From Clostridia bacterium (GTDB lineage: Bacteria; Bacillota; Clostridia; Oscillospirales; CAG-272), in assembly GCA_017455975.1 (NCBI GenBank), contig JAFTLK010000012.1:1-33763 (forward strand): DNA of 33,763 nt. The letters run 5' to 3'. A model generated the notes under the pieces. The model saw only the letters and a list, made by a program, of their open reading frames with translations. It did not search any database and was not told the DNA's origin. The stretch's first letter is position 1; each line of letters starts with the position of its first letter. This document shows positions 15,331 to 24,546 of this stretch, piece after piece. A program made the translations under genes and the position numbers.

Positions 15331-18300
15331 ATGGCAAGAAAGAAAATATCCATGGACGGTAACCAGGCTGCCGCTCACGTAAGCTACGCGTTTACTGAAG
15401 TTGCAGGTATTTACCCGATCACTCCGTCCTCCCCTATGGCTGACTACGTTGACCAGTGGTCCGCACAGGGTCTGAAGAACATTTTCGGCACCCAGGTAAA
15501 GGTCGTCGAAATGCAGTCTGAAGCAGGTGCGGCAGGTACCGTTCACGGTTCTCTCGCAGCAGGTGCTCTGACTACCACCTACACCGCATCTCAGGGTCTT
15601 CTTCTGATGATCCCGAACATGTACAAGATCGCAGGTGAACTTCTCCCCTCCGTCTTCCACGTTTCCGCACGCTGCGTTGCTTCCCACGCGCTGAACATCT
15701 TCGGTGACCATTCCGACGTTTACGCTTGCCGCCAGACCGGTTTCGCTATGATGGCAGGCTCCAACCCGCAGGAAGTCATGGACCTCGGTGCTGTATGTCA
15801 TCTGGCAGCAATCAAGGGCCGCGTTCCGTTCATCAACTTCTTCGACGGCTTCAGAACTTCTCACGAAATTCAGAAGATCGAAGCTTGGGATTTTGTAGAC
15901 CTGAAGGAAATGACCGACATGGATGCAGTTGCTGCATTCCGTGCACACGCCCTCAACCCCGAGCATCCCGCTCTCCGCGGTTCCGCTGAAAACGGCGATA
16001 TCTTCTTCCAGCACAGAGAAGCTTGCAACAAGTTCTATGCTGCACTTCCCGCTGTTGTTGAAGAATACATGGACAAGGTCAATGCAAAGATCGGCACTGA
16101 CTATAAGCTGTTCAACTACTACGGTGCTCCGGACGCTGACCGCGTTATCATCGCCATGGGTTCTGTCTGTGACGTCTGCGAAGAAGTCATCGACTACATG
16201 AACGCGCACGGCGAAAAGGTCGGTCTTGTCAAGGTTCGCCTGTACAGACCCTTCGTTGCTGAAAAGCTCATCGAAGCAATCCCCGCAACCGCAAAGAAGA
16301 TCGCAGTCCTCGACAGAACCAAGGAACCCGGCTCCCTCGGCGAACCGCTTTACCTTGACGTTGTCACCGCACTCGCACAGGGCGGCGTAAAGGCTACCAT
16401 CGTCGGCGGCCGTTACGGTCTGGGCTCCAAGGATACCACTCCGGCATCCATCTTCGCAACCTACGAAAACCTCACCCTCGATGCTCCGAAGAACAACTTC
16501 ACCATCGGTATCGTTGACGACGTCACTGGTCTTTCCCTCGATGAAAAGCCCGCTCCCGATACCGCTGCTGAGGGCACCATCTCCTGCAAGTTCTGGGGTC
16601 TCGGCGGCGACGGTACTGTCGGTGCAAACAAGAACTCCATCAAGATCATCGGTGACCACACCGACAAGTATATCCAGGCTTACTTCCAGTACGACTCCAA
16701 GAAGACCGGCGGTATCACCATTTCTCACCTCCGCTTCGGCGACAAGCCCATCAAGAGCCCGTACTACATCAACAAGGCAAACTTCGTTGCGTGCCACAAC
16801 CAGTCCTACCTCAACAAGTATGACATGGTTTCCGACATCAAGCCGGGCGGTACCTTCCTGCTTGACTGCCAGTGGTCCGCTGAAGAACTCGACGAGCATC
16901 TGCCCGCTTCCGTCAAGTCCTACATCGCAAACAACGATGTCAACTTCTATACCATCAACGCGACCTCCATCGCTATGAACCAGATCGGCAACGCAAAGGT
17001 TAAGAACACCGTTCTCCAGTCCGCGTTCTTCGCTCTGGCAAACATCCTTCCCAAGGACGAAGCTATCGAATACATGAAGAAGATGGCATACAAGTCCTAC
17101 ATCAAGAAGGGTCAGGCAATGGTTGACCTCAACTATGCCGCTATCGACGCAGGTGCAGACGCATTCGTCAAGATCGATGTTCCCGCTTCCTGGAAGGATG
17201 CAGGCACCGATGCTCCGAAGGCTGAACATACCGGCGCACGTGCTGACCTCGTTGACTTCGTCAACAAGGTTGTTGAACCCGTTGACGCAATGGCAGGCGA
17301 CAGCCTCCCTGTTTCCGCATTTGAAAAGTATGCAGACGGTCAGTTCCCGCAGGGTTCTGCAGCATACGAAAAGCGCGGTGTTGCAGTCATGGTTCCCGCT
17401 TGGTATCCTGAAAACTGTATCCAGTGTAACAACTGTGCATTCGTCTGCCCGCACGCTGCAATCCGTCCGTTCGCTCTGACCGAGGAAGAAGCAGCAGCAG
17501 CACCGGCTGTCACCAAGTTCACCGCTAAGCCCGTTGTCAAGACCAACTACAAGTTCACCATGTCCATCAGCCCCCTCGACTGTATGGGTTGTACCCTCTG
17601 CGTAAAGGCTTGCCCTGTTACCGCAAAGGCTCTGAAGGACGCTACCGCTGCAGCAAACGAGCAGTATCCGGACGATCCCAAGAAGGCAGCAAAGGAAGCA
17701 GCAAAGATTGCAGCTCCCAAGACCGCAATCGCTATGGTTCCGCAGGCAGAAGAAGCTGCACAGCAGGAAGCATTCGACTGGACCGTTGCAAACGTTTCCG
17801 AAAAGAAGGAACTCATCAACGCGACCGTCAAGGGCTCCCAGTTCAAGCAGCCGCTGCTTGAGTTCTCCGGCTCCTGCGCAGGTTGTGCTGAAACCTCTTA
17901 TGCACGCCTCATCACCCAGCTGTTCGGTGAAAGAATGTATATCTCCAACGCTACCGGTTGTTCCTCCATCTGGGGTGGTTCTGCTCCTGCAACTCCCTAC
18001 ACGGTTAATAAGGAATCCGGCCGCGGTCCCGCTTGGGCGAACTCCCTGTTCGAAGACAATGCTGAGCACGGTCTCGGTATGTACCTCGGTCAGAAGTCCA
18101 TCCGTGAGAACCTGATCTCCAAGGTTGAAGAGATGGCTGCATCTGACAAGGCTTCCGACGAATTCAAGGCTGCTGCAAAGGCATTCCTCGACACCAAGGA
18201 AGACGGCAAGGCAAACGAAGCTGCTACCGCTGCTCTGATCGTTGAACTCGAAAAGGCTGCAGAAGCTGGCTGCCCGATCGCTCCGTCCATCCTCGAAGCA

Positions 18301-18978
18301 AAGTCCTACCTGTCCAAGAAGTCCGTCTGGATCTTCGGTGGTGACGGCTGGGCATACGATATCGGCTTCGGCGGTCTCGACCACGTCCTCGCTTCCGGCG
18401 AAGATGTCAACATCATGGTCTTCGATACCGAAGTTTACTCCAACACCGGCGGTCAGGCTTCCAAGGCTTCCAACATCGGTCAGGTTGCACAGTTCGCAGC
18501 AGCAGGTAAGGCAATCGGCAAGAAGAACCTTGCTGAAATCGCAATGTCCTACGGCTACGTCTACGTTGCACAGATCGCTATGGGCGCTGACATGAACCAG
18601 ACCCTCAAGGCAATGACCGAAGCGGAAGCTTACCACGGTCCGTCCATCATCATCGCGTATGCTCCTTGTGAAATGCACGGTGTCAAGGGCGGTATGCAGA
18701 ACTGCCAGGCTGAAATGAAGAAGGCTGTTGAAGCCGGTTACTGGCAGATGTTCCGCTACAATCCTGCTCTCAAGGCAGAAGGCAAGAATCCCTTCTCCCT
18801 CGATTCCAAGGAACCGACCGGCAGCTACATCGACTTCATCAAGTCCGAGACCCGTTACGCTCGTCTCGCTCAGTCCTTCCCCGAAAGAGCAGAAGCTCTG
18901 TTTGCAAAGGCAGAAGCTGCTTCCAAGGCGAAGTACGAAAGACTTACCAGATTCGTCAAGCTGTACGAAGAGAACTAA
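15331..18978 (+). CDS. nifJ: Pyruvate:ferredoxin (flavodoxin) oxidoreductase
   Basis: 1215 residues, the standard length of the single-chain homodimeric enzyme. ATG 15331 is preceded by AGGAGG. It oxidatively decarboxylates pyruvate to acetyl-CoA and CO2 and reduces ferredoxin, the central step of anaerobic sugar fermentation. The domain order is as expected. Domain I has YAFTEVAGIYPITPSSPMAD. A two-cluster ferredoxin domain follows with CIQCNNCAFVCP (about residue 696) and CMGCTLCVKACP (about 751). Next is the proximal-cluster SCAGCAETSY, then the TPP-binding domain with GDGWAYDIGFGGLDHV (about 1004) and DTEVYSNTGGQ. Codons are strongly biased to C-ending and favoured codons, unlike the neighbours, indicating very high expression. 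It has its own promoter and a strong terminator. Confidence 0.98.
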   Translation: MARKKISMDGNQAAAHVSYAFTEVAGIYPITPSSPMADYVDQWSAQGLKNIFGTQVKVVEMQSEAGAAGTVHGSLAAGALTTTYTASQGLLLMIPNMYKIAGELLPSVFHVSARCVASHALNIFGDHSDVYACRQTGFAMMAGSNPQEVMDLGAVCHLAAIKGRVPFINFFDGFRTSHEIQKIEAWDFVDLKEMTDMDAVAAFRAHALNPEHPALRGSAENGDIFFQHREACNKFYAALPAVVEEYMDKVNAKIGTDYKLFNYYGAPDADRVIIAMGSVCDVCEEVIDYMNAHGEKVGLVKVRLYRPFVAEKLIEAIPATAKKIAVLDRTKEPGSLGEPLYLDVVTALAQGGVKATIVGGRYGLGSKDTTPASIFATYENLTLDAPKNNFTIGIVDDVTGLSLDEKPAPDTAAEGTISCKFWGLGGDGTVGANKNSIKIIGDHTDKYIQAYFQYDSKKTGGITISHLRFGDKPIKSPYYINKANFVACHNQSYLNKYDMVSDIKPGGTFLLDCQWSAEELDEHLPASVKSYIANNDVNFYTINATSIAMNQIGNAKVKNTVLQSAFFALANILPKDEAIEYMKKMAYKSYIKKGQAMVDLNYAAIDAGADAFVKIDVPASWKDAGTDAPKAEHTGARADLVDFVNKVVEPVDAMAGDSLPVSAFEKYADGQFPQGSAAYEKRGVAVMVPAWYPENCIQCNNCAFVCPHAAIRPFALTEEEAAAAPAVTKFTAKPVVKTNYKFTMSISPLDCMGCTLCVKACPVTAKALKDATAAANEQYPDDPKKAAKEAAKIAAPKTAIAMVPQAEEAAQQEAFDWTVANVSEKKELINATVKGSQFKQPLLEFSGSCAGCAETSYARLITQLFGERMYISNATGCSSIWGGSAPATPYTVNKESGRGPAWANSLFEDNAEHGLGMYLGQKSIRENLISKVEEMAASDKASDEFKAAAKAFLDTKEDGKANEAATAALIVELEKAAEAGCPIAPSILEAKSYLSKKSVWIFGGDGWAYDIGFGGLDHVLASGEDVNIMVFDTEVYSNTGGQASKASNIGQVAQFAAAGKAIGKKNLAEIAMSYGYVYVAQIAMGADMNQTLKAMTEAEAYHGPSIIIAYAPCEMHGVKGGMQNCQAEMKKAVEAGYWQMFRYNPALKAEGKNPFSLDSKEPTGSYIDFIKSETRYARLAQSFPERAEALFAKAEAASKAKYERLTRFVKLYEEN

Positions 18979-19018
18979 TTCTTTTCTGTGTCGCATCGCT
19001 GGATAAAACAGCATAACG

Positions 19019-19052
19019 AAACCCCTCACATGTCAAAGTGTGAGGGGTTTTT
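19019..19052 (+). terminator. nifJ terminator
   Basis: A 12-bp stem (19019-19030 with 19039-19050) closes an 8-nt loop and runs into TTTTT. It lies 40 bp after the nifJ stop. Confidence 0.9.
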
Positions 19053-19060
19053 GTCGCTAT

Positions 19061-19091
19061 AAAAAACTCCGCACAGCGAACCGTGCGGAGT
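19061..19091 (-). terminator. Terminator of solute-binding lipoprotein gene
   Basis: On the minus strand a 9-bp stem, ACTCCGCAC/GTGCGGAGT (19083-19091, 19066-19074), is followed by TTTTTT (down to 19061). It faces the nifJ terminator, so the two convergent genes each have their own. Confidence 0.88.
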
Positions 19092-19110
19092 GAAGGTATC
19101 AATATTCAGA

Positions 19111-20568
19111 TTATTCGATACCCTGATTTTCGATAACCTTGGTGTACAGATTGTCGAGAGATTTGAGAATTGCTTTTTCGGACTTTTCGTAGAAGGATGC
19201 GACGTTGTTGTTCTTGGTGCTCATCAGATCGTAGAAGCAGTAGAAGACCTTGCGGAAGTTGGTGTCAAAGCCGAGGTAGGTACCGCCGATGTCGATGACC
19301 TGCGTTGCGTAAATGATGTCGAGCATTTCCAGCGTCTCGGTATCGCGGGTGGACTTACCGCGAATCAGATCTTCGATGTATGCCTGCGTGACCGGTTTGC
19401 TTTCATATGCAAACTGCTCCAGCGCTGCGCCAACGAGCTCGGGACGCAGAATGGTTGTCGGAACACAGACGGAGGGCGACCAGACGTAGCTGCGATAGTT
19501 TTCCTGTGCCTCGTCATACTTGGGATTCGGGATTGCGCCGAATTCAATGTCAGCATCGCGCAGACCTGCCATATTGCCGGGAGCGGAAATGGTATACAGG
19601 GAAAGTCCCACGGAGAAGTTCTGGCGTTGTTCTTCGTCAACATGATGACGGAAGAAGCCCTGGCAGACAGCGGGATCGAGGAAGAAGTCGTAGGATCTGT
19701 TGAAGATATCAAGCATCTTGTCGCTCCAGAAGTTGAGCGTGATGCCATCATCGGTGTAGGTGGTCAGCTGGACACCGAGTGCAAACGGAATGTTGCCGAG
19801 TGCTTCGGTCAGGTCACCAGCATAGCCGGTTTTGTCATTGTAGTCCATCTTACCGTCACCGTTGACATCAATTGAGACCATGCGCGCCTGCTTGAGGAAC
19901 ACATCATACGTCCACTTGCCGTCACGAACCATCTGATAATGGTCGGGCAGATCGTATTCTGCGGCAATTTCCTTGTTGAAGAACATACAGGAGGGGGAGG
20001 TCAAAATGATGTCGCCGAAGCCGAAGTATGTTTCGGTACCGATACGGAACGTGTCGATCATGCTCTTGGACCACCACGGCGCGTCAAAATTGACATGAGG
20101 GAGGTTGTCCAGATTGTATACTGCATTGGATGTAGCATAATCGCTGTAGCCGTCAATACAGTGCGTGAAAACAAAGTCATAGGCATCGTCACCTGCCTGA
20201 ACGGTCTTCAGCACGTCCTTGTGTGCAGAGCCGTCAGGACCCCATGCGGGTTCAGCGATTGTGAGATTCAGCGCTTCCTCGACATTTCTGAGACGGCGGA
20301 AGCAGGCATCGTCAACCGAGTCACCGGTTTCCTCTTCCGGGAAGTAATACTTTGCAACATTACCCCACTGGACAGAGAAAATACGCAGTTCATCACCGCC
20401 GAAGTCGAGGGCGGAGGTGTCGGGTGCGGGATAACCGGCTTCTGTGACAGCCTCGGTTGTCGCAGGAGCGGTATCAACAGCAGAGGTATCAACGGTGGTC
20501 TTGGCATCACCGCAGGAGGCGAGCGTAGCGATGAGCAGAAGTGCCGGTAAAACGTGTAAGTGTTTCAT
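19111..20568 (-). CDS. Extracellular solute-binding lipoprotein (ABC-type)
   Basis: 485 residues from ATG 20568, with AAAGGA 8 nt upstream. The lipobox TLASC puts the acylated Cys at 19. A Thr/Ala linker of about 30 residues (TTEAVTEAG) follows, then a large periplasmic-binding-type fold resembling family 1 sugar-binding proteins. DVNGDGKMDYNDKTGY matches a calcium-binding EF-hand-like loop seen in some clostridial members. It would capture a carbohydrate or oligosaccharide at the cell surface for an ABC permease. No permease or ATPase gene lies in the window, so it is an orphan or pairs with components elsewhere. Specificity is unknown. It is transcribed alone, between the promoter at 20611-20639 and the terminator at 19061-19091. 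Confidence 0.85.
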   Translation of the reverse strand: MKHLHVLPALLLIATLASCGDAKTTVDTSAVDTAPATTEAVTEAGYPAPDTSALDFGGDELRIFSVQWGNVAKYYFPEEETGDSVDDACFRRLRNVEEALNLTIAEPAWGPDGSAHKDVLKTVQAGDDAYDFVFTHCIDGYSDYATSNAVYNLDNLPHVNFDAPWWSKSMIDTFRIGTETYFGFGDIILTSPSCMFFNKEIAAEYDLPDHYQMVRDGKWTYDVFLKQARMVSIDVNGDGKMDYNDKTGYAGDLTEALGNIPFALGVQLTTYTDDGITLNFWSDKMLDIFNRSYDFFLDPAVCQGFFRHHVDEEQRQNFSVGLSLYTISAPGNMAGLRDADIEFGAIPNPKYDEAQENYRSYVWSPSVCVPTTILRPELVGAALEQFAYESKPVTQAYIEDLIRGKSTRDTETLEMLDIIYATQVIDIGGTYLGFDTNFRKVFYCFYDLMSTKNNNVASFYEKSEKAILKSLDNLYTKVIENQGIE

Positions 20569-20610
20569 AACATAGTTCCTTTCTGTAAGAATGTTTTCAT
20601 GTTGTGTATA

Positions 20611-20639
20611 AGTATACCACAGATTTGTGTAAATGTCAA
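20611..20639 (-). promoter_or_regulatory. Promoter of solute-binding lipoprotein gene
   Basis: Minus strand: -35 TTGACA (20634-20639), 17-bp spacer, -10 TATACT (20611-20616), with TGg before the -10. The -35 is fused to the T-tract of the preceding gene's terminator. Confidence 0.82.
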
Positions 20640-20669
20640 TAAAAAGAAAGCCTTTTCGACAGGCTTTCT
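20640..20669 (-). terminator. Terminator of unknown lipoprotein gene
   Basis: Minus strand: AGAAAGCC (20662-20669) pairs with GGCTTTCT (20645-20652) around a 9-nt loop. It runs into a T-tract whose end is the next promoter's -35. Confidence 0.82.
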
Positions 20670-20733
20670 GTGAATATGGTGAATGAAAAACGGATTTTTT
20701 CAATGCTTCAAAACGGAGAATGCCCATATCAGA

Positions 20734-21243
20734 TTATGAATGCAGCTTGACGATCATGGTAACACACCCCGGTACGGCAGGATCGGTTTCCTGAATTATA
20801 CCTTCGATGACCACACCAATAGGATCTCCAACCTGAAAATCCTGATAGGTCAAAGTGGTTCCGTCCTCCTGCATCAGTATTGTATCATCTGTTATGTACA
20901 AATCCAGACGTGCTCCTTTGTAGTAAAATGCATCCTCTGTCATGGTGACAATGAAGTTTCTGTGGGATTCATTCACGGTATCAATCTGAGCATAACAGGA
21001 AAATTCGATTTCGGCGGGATTAACAGCAGCGGTCTCTGTAACGGTTGTTTCTGCAGGGGTATCCACAGCAGCCGAGGTGGTTGCTGTCGTGTCTGCATTC
21101 TCAGCGGCAGCGATGGCGGTTGTCGGATTTTGTTCACTGACTGCGGCGTGGAAATCGGGAGATTCCGACGGTGCGGCGCAGGATAAGAGCAGCAATCCAC
21201 AAAACAACAGCACAGCGTGAATACGAATATTATGAACTTTCAT
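20734..21243 (-). CDS. Small lipoprotein of unknown function
   Basis: 169 residues. The signal peptide ends in the lipobox LLLSC (Cys22). Residues about 30-80 are a low-complexity Ala/Thr/Glu linker (TTATTSAAVDTPAETTV), similar in style to the linker of the neighbouring solute-binding protein. The C-terminal 90 residues (from EIEFSCYAQIDTV) look like a small beta-barrel, with YQDFQVGDPIGVVIEG suggesting an OB-like or stalk-like fold. I cannot assign a family. It is probably a surface-anchored adapter or binding domain. The start has AGGAGG about 6 nt upstream. It lies between the leuS terminator and its own terminator, so it is monocistronic. Only a weak -10 (TGcTAAAAT, minus strand, 21278-21283) could be found. 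Confidence 0.78.
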   Translation of the reverse strand: MKVHNIRIHAVLLFCGLLLLSCAAPSESPDFHAAVSEQNPTTAIAAAENADTTATTSAAVDTPAETTVTETAAVNPAEIEFSCYAQIDTVNESHRNFIVTMTEDAFYYKGARLDLYITDDTILMQEDGTTLTYQDFQVGDPIGVVIEGIIQETDPAVPGCVTMIVKLHS

Positions 21244-21306
21244 GGCAGCCTCCTGTTGATAAGTATTCTTTTTGTTTATTTTAGCAGACCGTTATGACAT
21301 ACGGAT

Positions 21307-21352
21307 AAAAAAAATATGACTTGTTTGTTAAATCATAGCAAACAAGTCATAT
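21307..21352 (-). terminator. leuS terminator
   Basis: A 14-bp perfect stem (21314-21327 with 21339-21352), an 11-nt loop and a run of T on the minus strand (21307-21313). It starts 7 bp after the leuS stop and ends the T-box operon. Confidence 0.9.
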
Positions 21353-21358
21353 CAAAGA

Positions 21359-23761
21359 TTACTTTACAACAATGTTGATGATCTTGCCGGGAACGAAAAT
21401 TTCCTTGACTACGGTTTTGCCCTCAGTGAACTGAATCACCTTGGGTTCCTGCTTTGCAGCGGCAATGGCAGCGTCCTTTTCCATATCCTTGGGCAGATCG
21501 AGCGTTGCACGAAGCTTACCGTTGACCTGAACGGCATAGGTTACCGTTGCATCAACCGTCTTTGCTTCGTCCCATGCGGGCCACTCTGCGGCAGATGCAA
21601 AGTCCGTATGACCGAGCATTTCCCAGATTTCCTCACAGATGTGCGGTGCGAACGGGCAGAGGATGCGGACGAAGACGCCGAGCTCATCGCGGGTCAGCGT
21701 ACCTGCATCGTAGATATCGTTGATGAGGGACATCATAGCGGCGATTGCCGTGTTGAACTTCATGTCCTCAATGTCCTGCGAGACCTTCTTGACGGTCTTG
21801 TGGAATGCGGATTCGAGCTTCGGCGTTGCACCCTCACCGACTGCCATGTCGGTCAGACCTGCAACACGGTCGAGGAAGCGCTTGACACCGCGGACAGAGG
21901 AATCGTTCCACGGGGTTGCGGAGCCGTATTCGCCCATGAACAGGACGTAGACACGCAGAACATCAGCGCCGTATTCATCGACGACATCATTCGGGTTGAC
22001 GACGTTGCCCTTGGACTTGGACATCTTGTCGCCGTCCGGACCGAGAATCAGACCCTGTGCGGTACGCTTTGCATACGGTTCCTTGGTCGGAACAGCGCCG
22101 ATGTCGTACAGGAAGTGATGCCAGAAACGGGAGTAGATCATATGACGGGTAACATGCTCCATACCGCCGTTATACCAGTCGACAGGCAGCCAGTATTCGA
22201 GTGCTTCCTTGGAGGCGAGTGCTTCTTCGTTGTGCGGGTCACAGTAGCGCAGGAAGTACCAGGAGGAGCCTGCCCACTGCGGCATTGTATCGGTTTCGCG
22301 CTTTGCAGCACCGCCGCACTTCGGGCAGGTGCAGTTGACAAACGATTCGACCTTGGCAAGCGGAGACTCGCCGCCTTCACCGGGTTCAAACTGATCCATG
22401 TTCGGCAGGCGCAGCGGCAGTTCTTCATAGGGAACACCGACCATACCGCAGCTCGGGCAGTGAACGATCGGAATCGGTTCGCCCCAGTAACGCTGACGGT
22501 TGAACGCCCAGTCCTTCATCTTGTACTGAACGCCTTTTTCGCCGACACCCTTGCCTGCGAGGAAGTCGAGCATTTTTGCGATGGCTTCCTTCTTGGTGGT
22601 GATGCCGTTGAGGAACTCGGAGTTGACCATCTCGCCATCCCCTGTGTAAGCGGCTTCTTCGATGTTGCCGCCTTTGATAACTTCGATAATGTCGATACCG
22701 AACTTCTTTGCGAAGTCATAGTCACGTTCGTCATGTGCAGGAACCGCCATAATCGCGCCGGTACCGTAACCCATCATGACATAGTCGGAGATGAAGATCG
22801 GGATTTCACGGCCGTTCGCCGGGTTGATGGCAGTCAGACCCTCGATGCGGACACCGGTCTTGTCCTTGACAAGCTGGGTACGCTCAAATTCGGTCTTCTT
22901 TGCGCACTCTTCCTTGTATGCATTCAATGCGTCGATGTTGGCAATCTTATCAGCATACTTTTCGATGATCGGATGCTCGGGCGCGATGACCATGAAGGTA
23001 ACGCCGAACATCGTGTCGGGACGGGTGGTGTAAATACGCAGGGAATCGTCGGTATCCTTGATGGCGAAGTTAGCAAATGCACCCTCGGAACGGCCGATCC
23101 AGTTTTCCTGCTGGAGCTTGACATTGGGCAGATAGTCTACTTCATCCAGACCGAACAGCAGCTTGTCCGCATATTCAGTGATGCGCAGATACCAGACGTC
23201 CTTGGACTTCTGGATGATATCGGAGTGGCAGATGTCGCACTTACCGCCCTGGGAGTCCTCGTTGGACAGAACGACCTTGCAGGACGGGCAATAGTTGACG
23301 AGCGTGGTTGCGCGGAAGACCAGGCCTTCGTCGAAAATCTTGCGGAAAATCCACTGTGTCCACTTGTAGTAGCCCTCTTCGGTTGTATCGACAACGCGGG
23401 TCCAGTCAAAGCCGAAGCCGACGCGCTTCAGCTGGGAGGTGAAGTTGGCAATGTTGGTATCGGTGACCACGCGCGGATGGGTATTGGTCTTGATGGCGTA
23501 GTTTTCCGTCGGCAGACCGTATGCGTCAAAGCCGATGGGGAACAGGACATTGTAGCCCTGCATACGGCGCTTGCGGGAGACGACCTCCAGACCGGAGTAT
23601 GCCTTAATGTGGCCGACATGCCTGCCGGCACCGGACGGGTAGGGGAATTCGACCAGACCGTAGAATTTCTTCTTGGAATGATCTTCAGACGCGTGGAAAA
23701 TACCGGCTTCTTCCCACTTGTCCTGCCATTTTTTTTCAATGCTTAAAAAATCGTGTTTCAT
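21359..23761 (-). CDS. leuS: Leucyl-tRNA synthetase
   Basis: 800 residues, the normal length for bacterial LeuRS. This class Ia enzyme attaches leucine to tRNA-Leu. The ATP-binding HIGH motif appears as HVGH (about residues 48-51). The signature FPIGFDAYGLPTENYAIK follows, then the CP1 editing domain that hydrolyses mischarged tRNA. The zinc-site-like pairs CPSC and CDIC precede the second half, and KMSKS occurs as DGDKMSKSKGNVVNP. A tRNA-binding anticodon domain and the C-terminal LeuRS domain close the protein (ending PGKIINIVVK). It lies 16 bp after rsfS and is controlled by the leucine T-box at 24231-24540. AAGGAG lies about 12 nt before the ATG. Confidence 0.98.
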   Translation of the reverse strand: MKHDFLSIEKKWQDKWEEAGIFHASEDHSKKKFYGLVEFPYPSGAGRHVGHIKAYSGLEVVSRKRRMQGYNVLFPIGFDAYGLPTENYAIKTNTHPRVVTDTNIANFTSQLKRVGFGFDWTRVVDTTEEGYYKWTQWIFRKIFDEGLVFRATTLVNYCPSCKVVLSNEDSQGGKCDICHSDIIQKSKDVWYLRITEYADKLLFGLDEVDYLPNVKLQQENWIGRSEGAFANFAIKDTDDSLRIYTTRPDTMFGVTFMVIAPEHPIIEKYADKIANIDALNAYKEECAKKTEFERTQLVKDKTGVRIEGLTAINPANGREIPIFISDYVMMGYGTGAIMAVPAHDERDYDFAKKFGIDIIEVIKGGNIEEAAYTGDGEMVNSEFLNGITTKKEAIAKMLDFLAGKGVGEKGVQYKMKDWAFNRQRYWGEPIPIVHCPSCGMVGVPYEELPLRLPNMDQFEPGEGGESPLAKVESFVNCTCPKCGGAAKRETDTMPQWAGSSWYFLRYCDPHNEEALASKEALEYWLPVDWYNGGMEHVTRHMIYSRFWHHFLYDIGAVPTKEPYAKRTAQGLILGPDGDKMSKSKGNVVNPNDVVDEYGADVLRVYVLFMGEYGSATPWNDSSVRGVKRFLDRVAGLTDMAVGEGATPKLESAFHKTVKKVSQDIEDMKFNTAIAAMMSLINDIYDAGTLTRDELGVFVRILCPFAPHICEEIWEMLGHTDFASAAEWPAWDEAKTVDATVTYAVQVNGKLRATLDLPKDMEKDAAIAAAKQEPKVIQFTEGKTVVKEIFVPGKIINIVVK

Positions 23762-23777
23762 GGTGTTGTGTTTCTCC

Positions 23778-24206
23778 TTATTTCAGTAATGCGGAAATGT
23801 CAATGTTCGGGGAATCGGACCAGAGTTTTTCGAGGTTGTAGAAATCACGGGTTTCGCGCTGGAAGATGTGCACAAGCACAGAGCCGTAGTCAATGATGAT
23901 CCACGAGCCTTCGTTGTAGCCCTCCATGCGAAGATAGTCGACCTTGGCAAGTCCCATTTTGTATTCAAGCTCGCCAGCGAGCGCCTTGACCTGCGTGTTG
24001 GACGTACCGGTACAGAGAACAAAGTAATCGGCGACGATGGTCTGATCGTAGACTTCCAGAACCTTGATATCCTGTGCCTTATGTGCGTCAAGCAGTGCGA
24101 CAATGGCATCTGCCCAATCCTTGGGTTCAGCGGCAGACAGATCGGGCATTTTTGTTTCACCGTTTTCGGTTTCGGTGATGATCGTGTTTTCCATATCCAT
24201 ATTCAT
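23778..24206 (-). CDS. rsfS: Ribosomal silencing factor RsfS
   Basis: 142 residues. Core signatures are WADAIVALLDAHKAQDIKVL, VADYFVLCTGTSNTQVKALA and EGSWIIIDYGSVLVHIF, which define the RsfS/Iojap family. RsfS binds ribosomal protein uL14 and blocks joining of the 30S and 50S subunits, lowering translation when nutrients are short. An N-terminal extension of about 25 acidic residues precedes the core; three ATGs occur in it (24206, 24200, 24194), and AAAGGA sits 5 nt before the first. It is the first gene after the leucine T-box and lies 16 bp from leuS, so its expression should rise with uncharged tRNA-Leu. Confidence 0.94.
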   Translation of the reverse strand: MNMDMENTIITETENGETKMPDLSAAEPKDWADAIVALLDAHKAQDIKVLEVYDQTIVADYFVLCTGTSNTQVKALAGELEYKMGLAKVDYLRMEGYNEGSWIIIDYGSVLVHIFQRETRDFYNLEKLWSDSPNIDISALLK

Positions 24207-24230
24207 TCCATTCCTTTCTTTGGGTCAGCG

Positions 24231-24540
24231 GAAAACAAAAAGCGCTTTGTCTGTTTGTTATCCAAAGACCTGATTGATAACAAAGAGACGAAAGCGCATA
24301 TACGCATCCGCGGTACCACTCTTTTTCACCTTTTTGGGGGTGCACTTCGGGTGACAGACGCACCCTTGACCCGTTGACGGGGGTAACCGGACGCCGCTGC
24401 ATTCCGGTGTGTATCCGGACTCTGACAGCGTCTGCTCCGCGGCGAGTTCAATTCCATACCCTGTGTCTTGCACCGACCGACACCTCTCTGCTGGGGCATT
24501 GGGAACCTACTGCTCCGCATCATTGCATTTGAGATAATAT
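24231..24540 (-). promoter_or_regulatory. T-box leader, leucine-specific (CUC specifier)
   Basis: The minus-strand leader contains the T-box antiterminator sequence AGAGTGGTACCGCGG (24308-24322). The terminator stem is 24276-24297 with 24242-24262, having one bulge and one mismatch, and its T-tract lies at 24231-24241. In Stem I, GCGG (24515-24518) pairs with CCGC (24439-24442). The AGTA motif (24508-24511) faces GAA-CTC (24444-24449), and GGTTCC/GGAATT pairs next to it. The specifier codon is thus CTC, leucine, at 24444-24446, which agrees with leuS downstream. Uncharged tRNA-Leu should stabilise the antiterminator and allow rsfS-leuS transcription. Confidence 0.92.
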
Positions 24541-24546
24541 ACAATT

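Noticed and set aside
15313..19029. 1238-codon open frame on the minus strand opposite nifJ
   Set aside because: nifJ codons almost never include TTA, CTA or TCA, so the opposite frame has no stops. The antisense product is Cys/Val/Leu-rich, has no motif and no ribosome-binding site, while nifJ is certain.
21608..23746. 712-codon open frame opposite leuS
   Set aside because: Again an effect of leuS codon choice. There are no recognisable domains and leuS is fully conserved.
24241..24540. Several 60-80 codon frames within the T-box region
   Set aside because: The sequence is explained by T-box structure (specifier, T-box motif, terminator).
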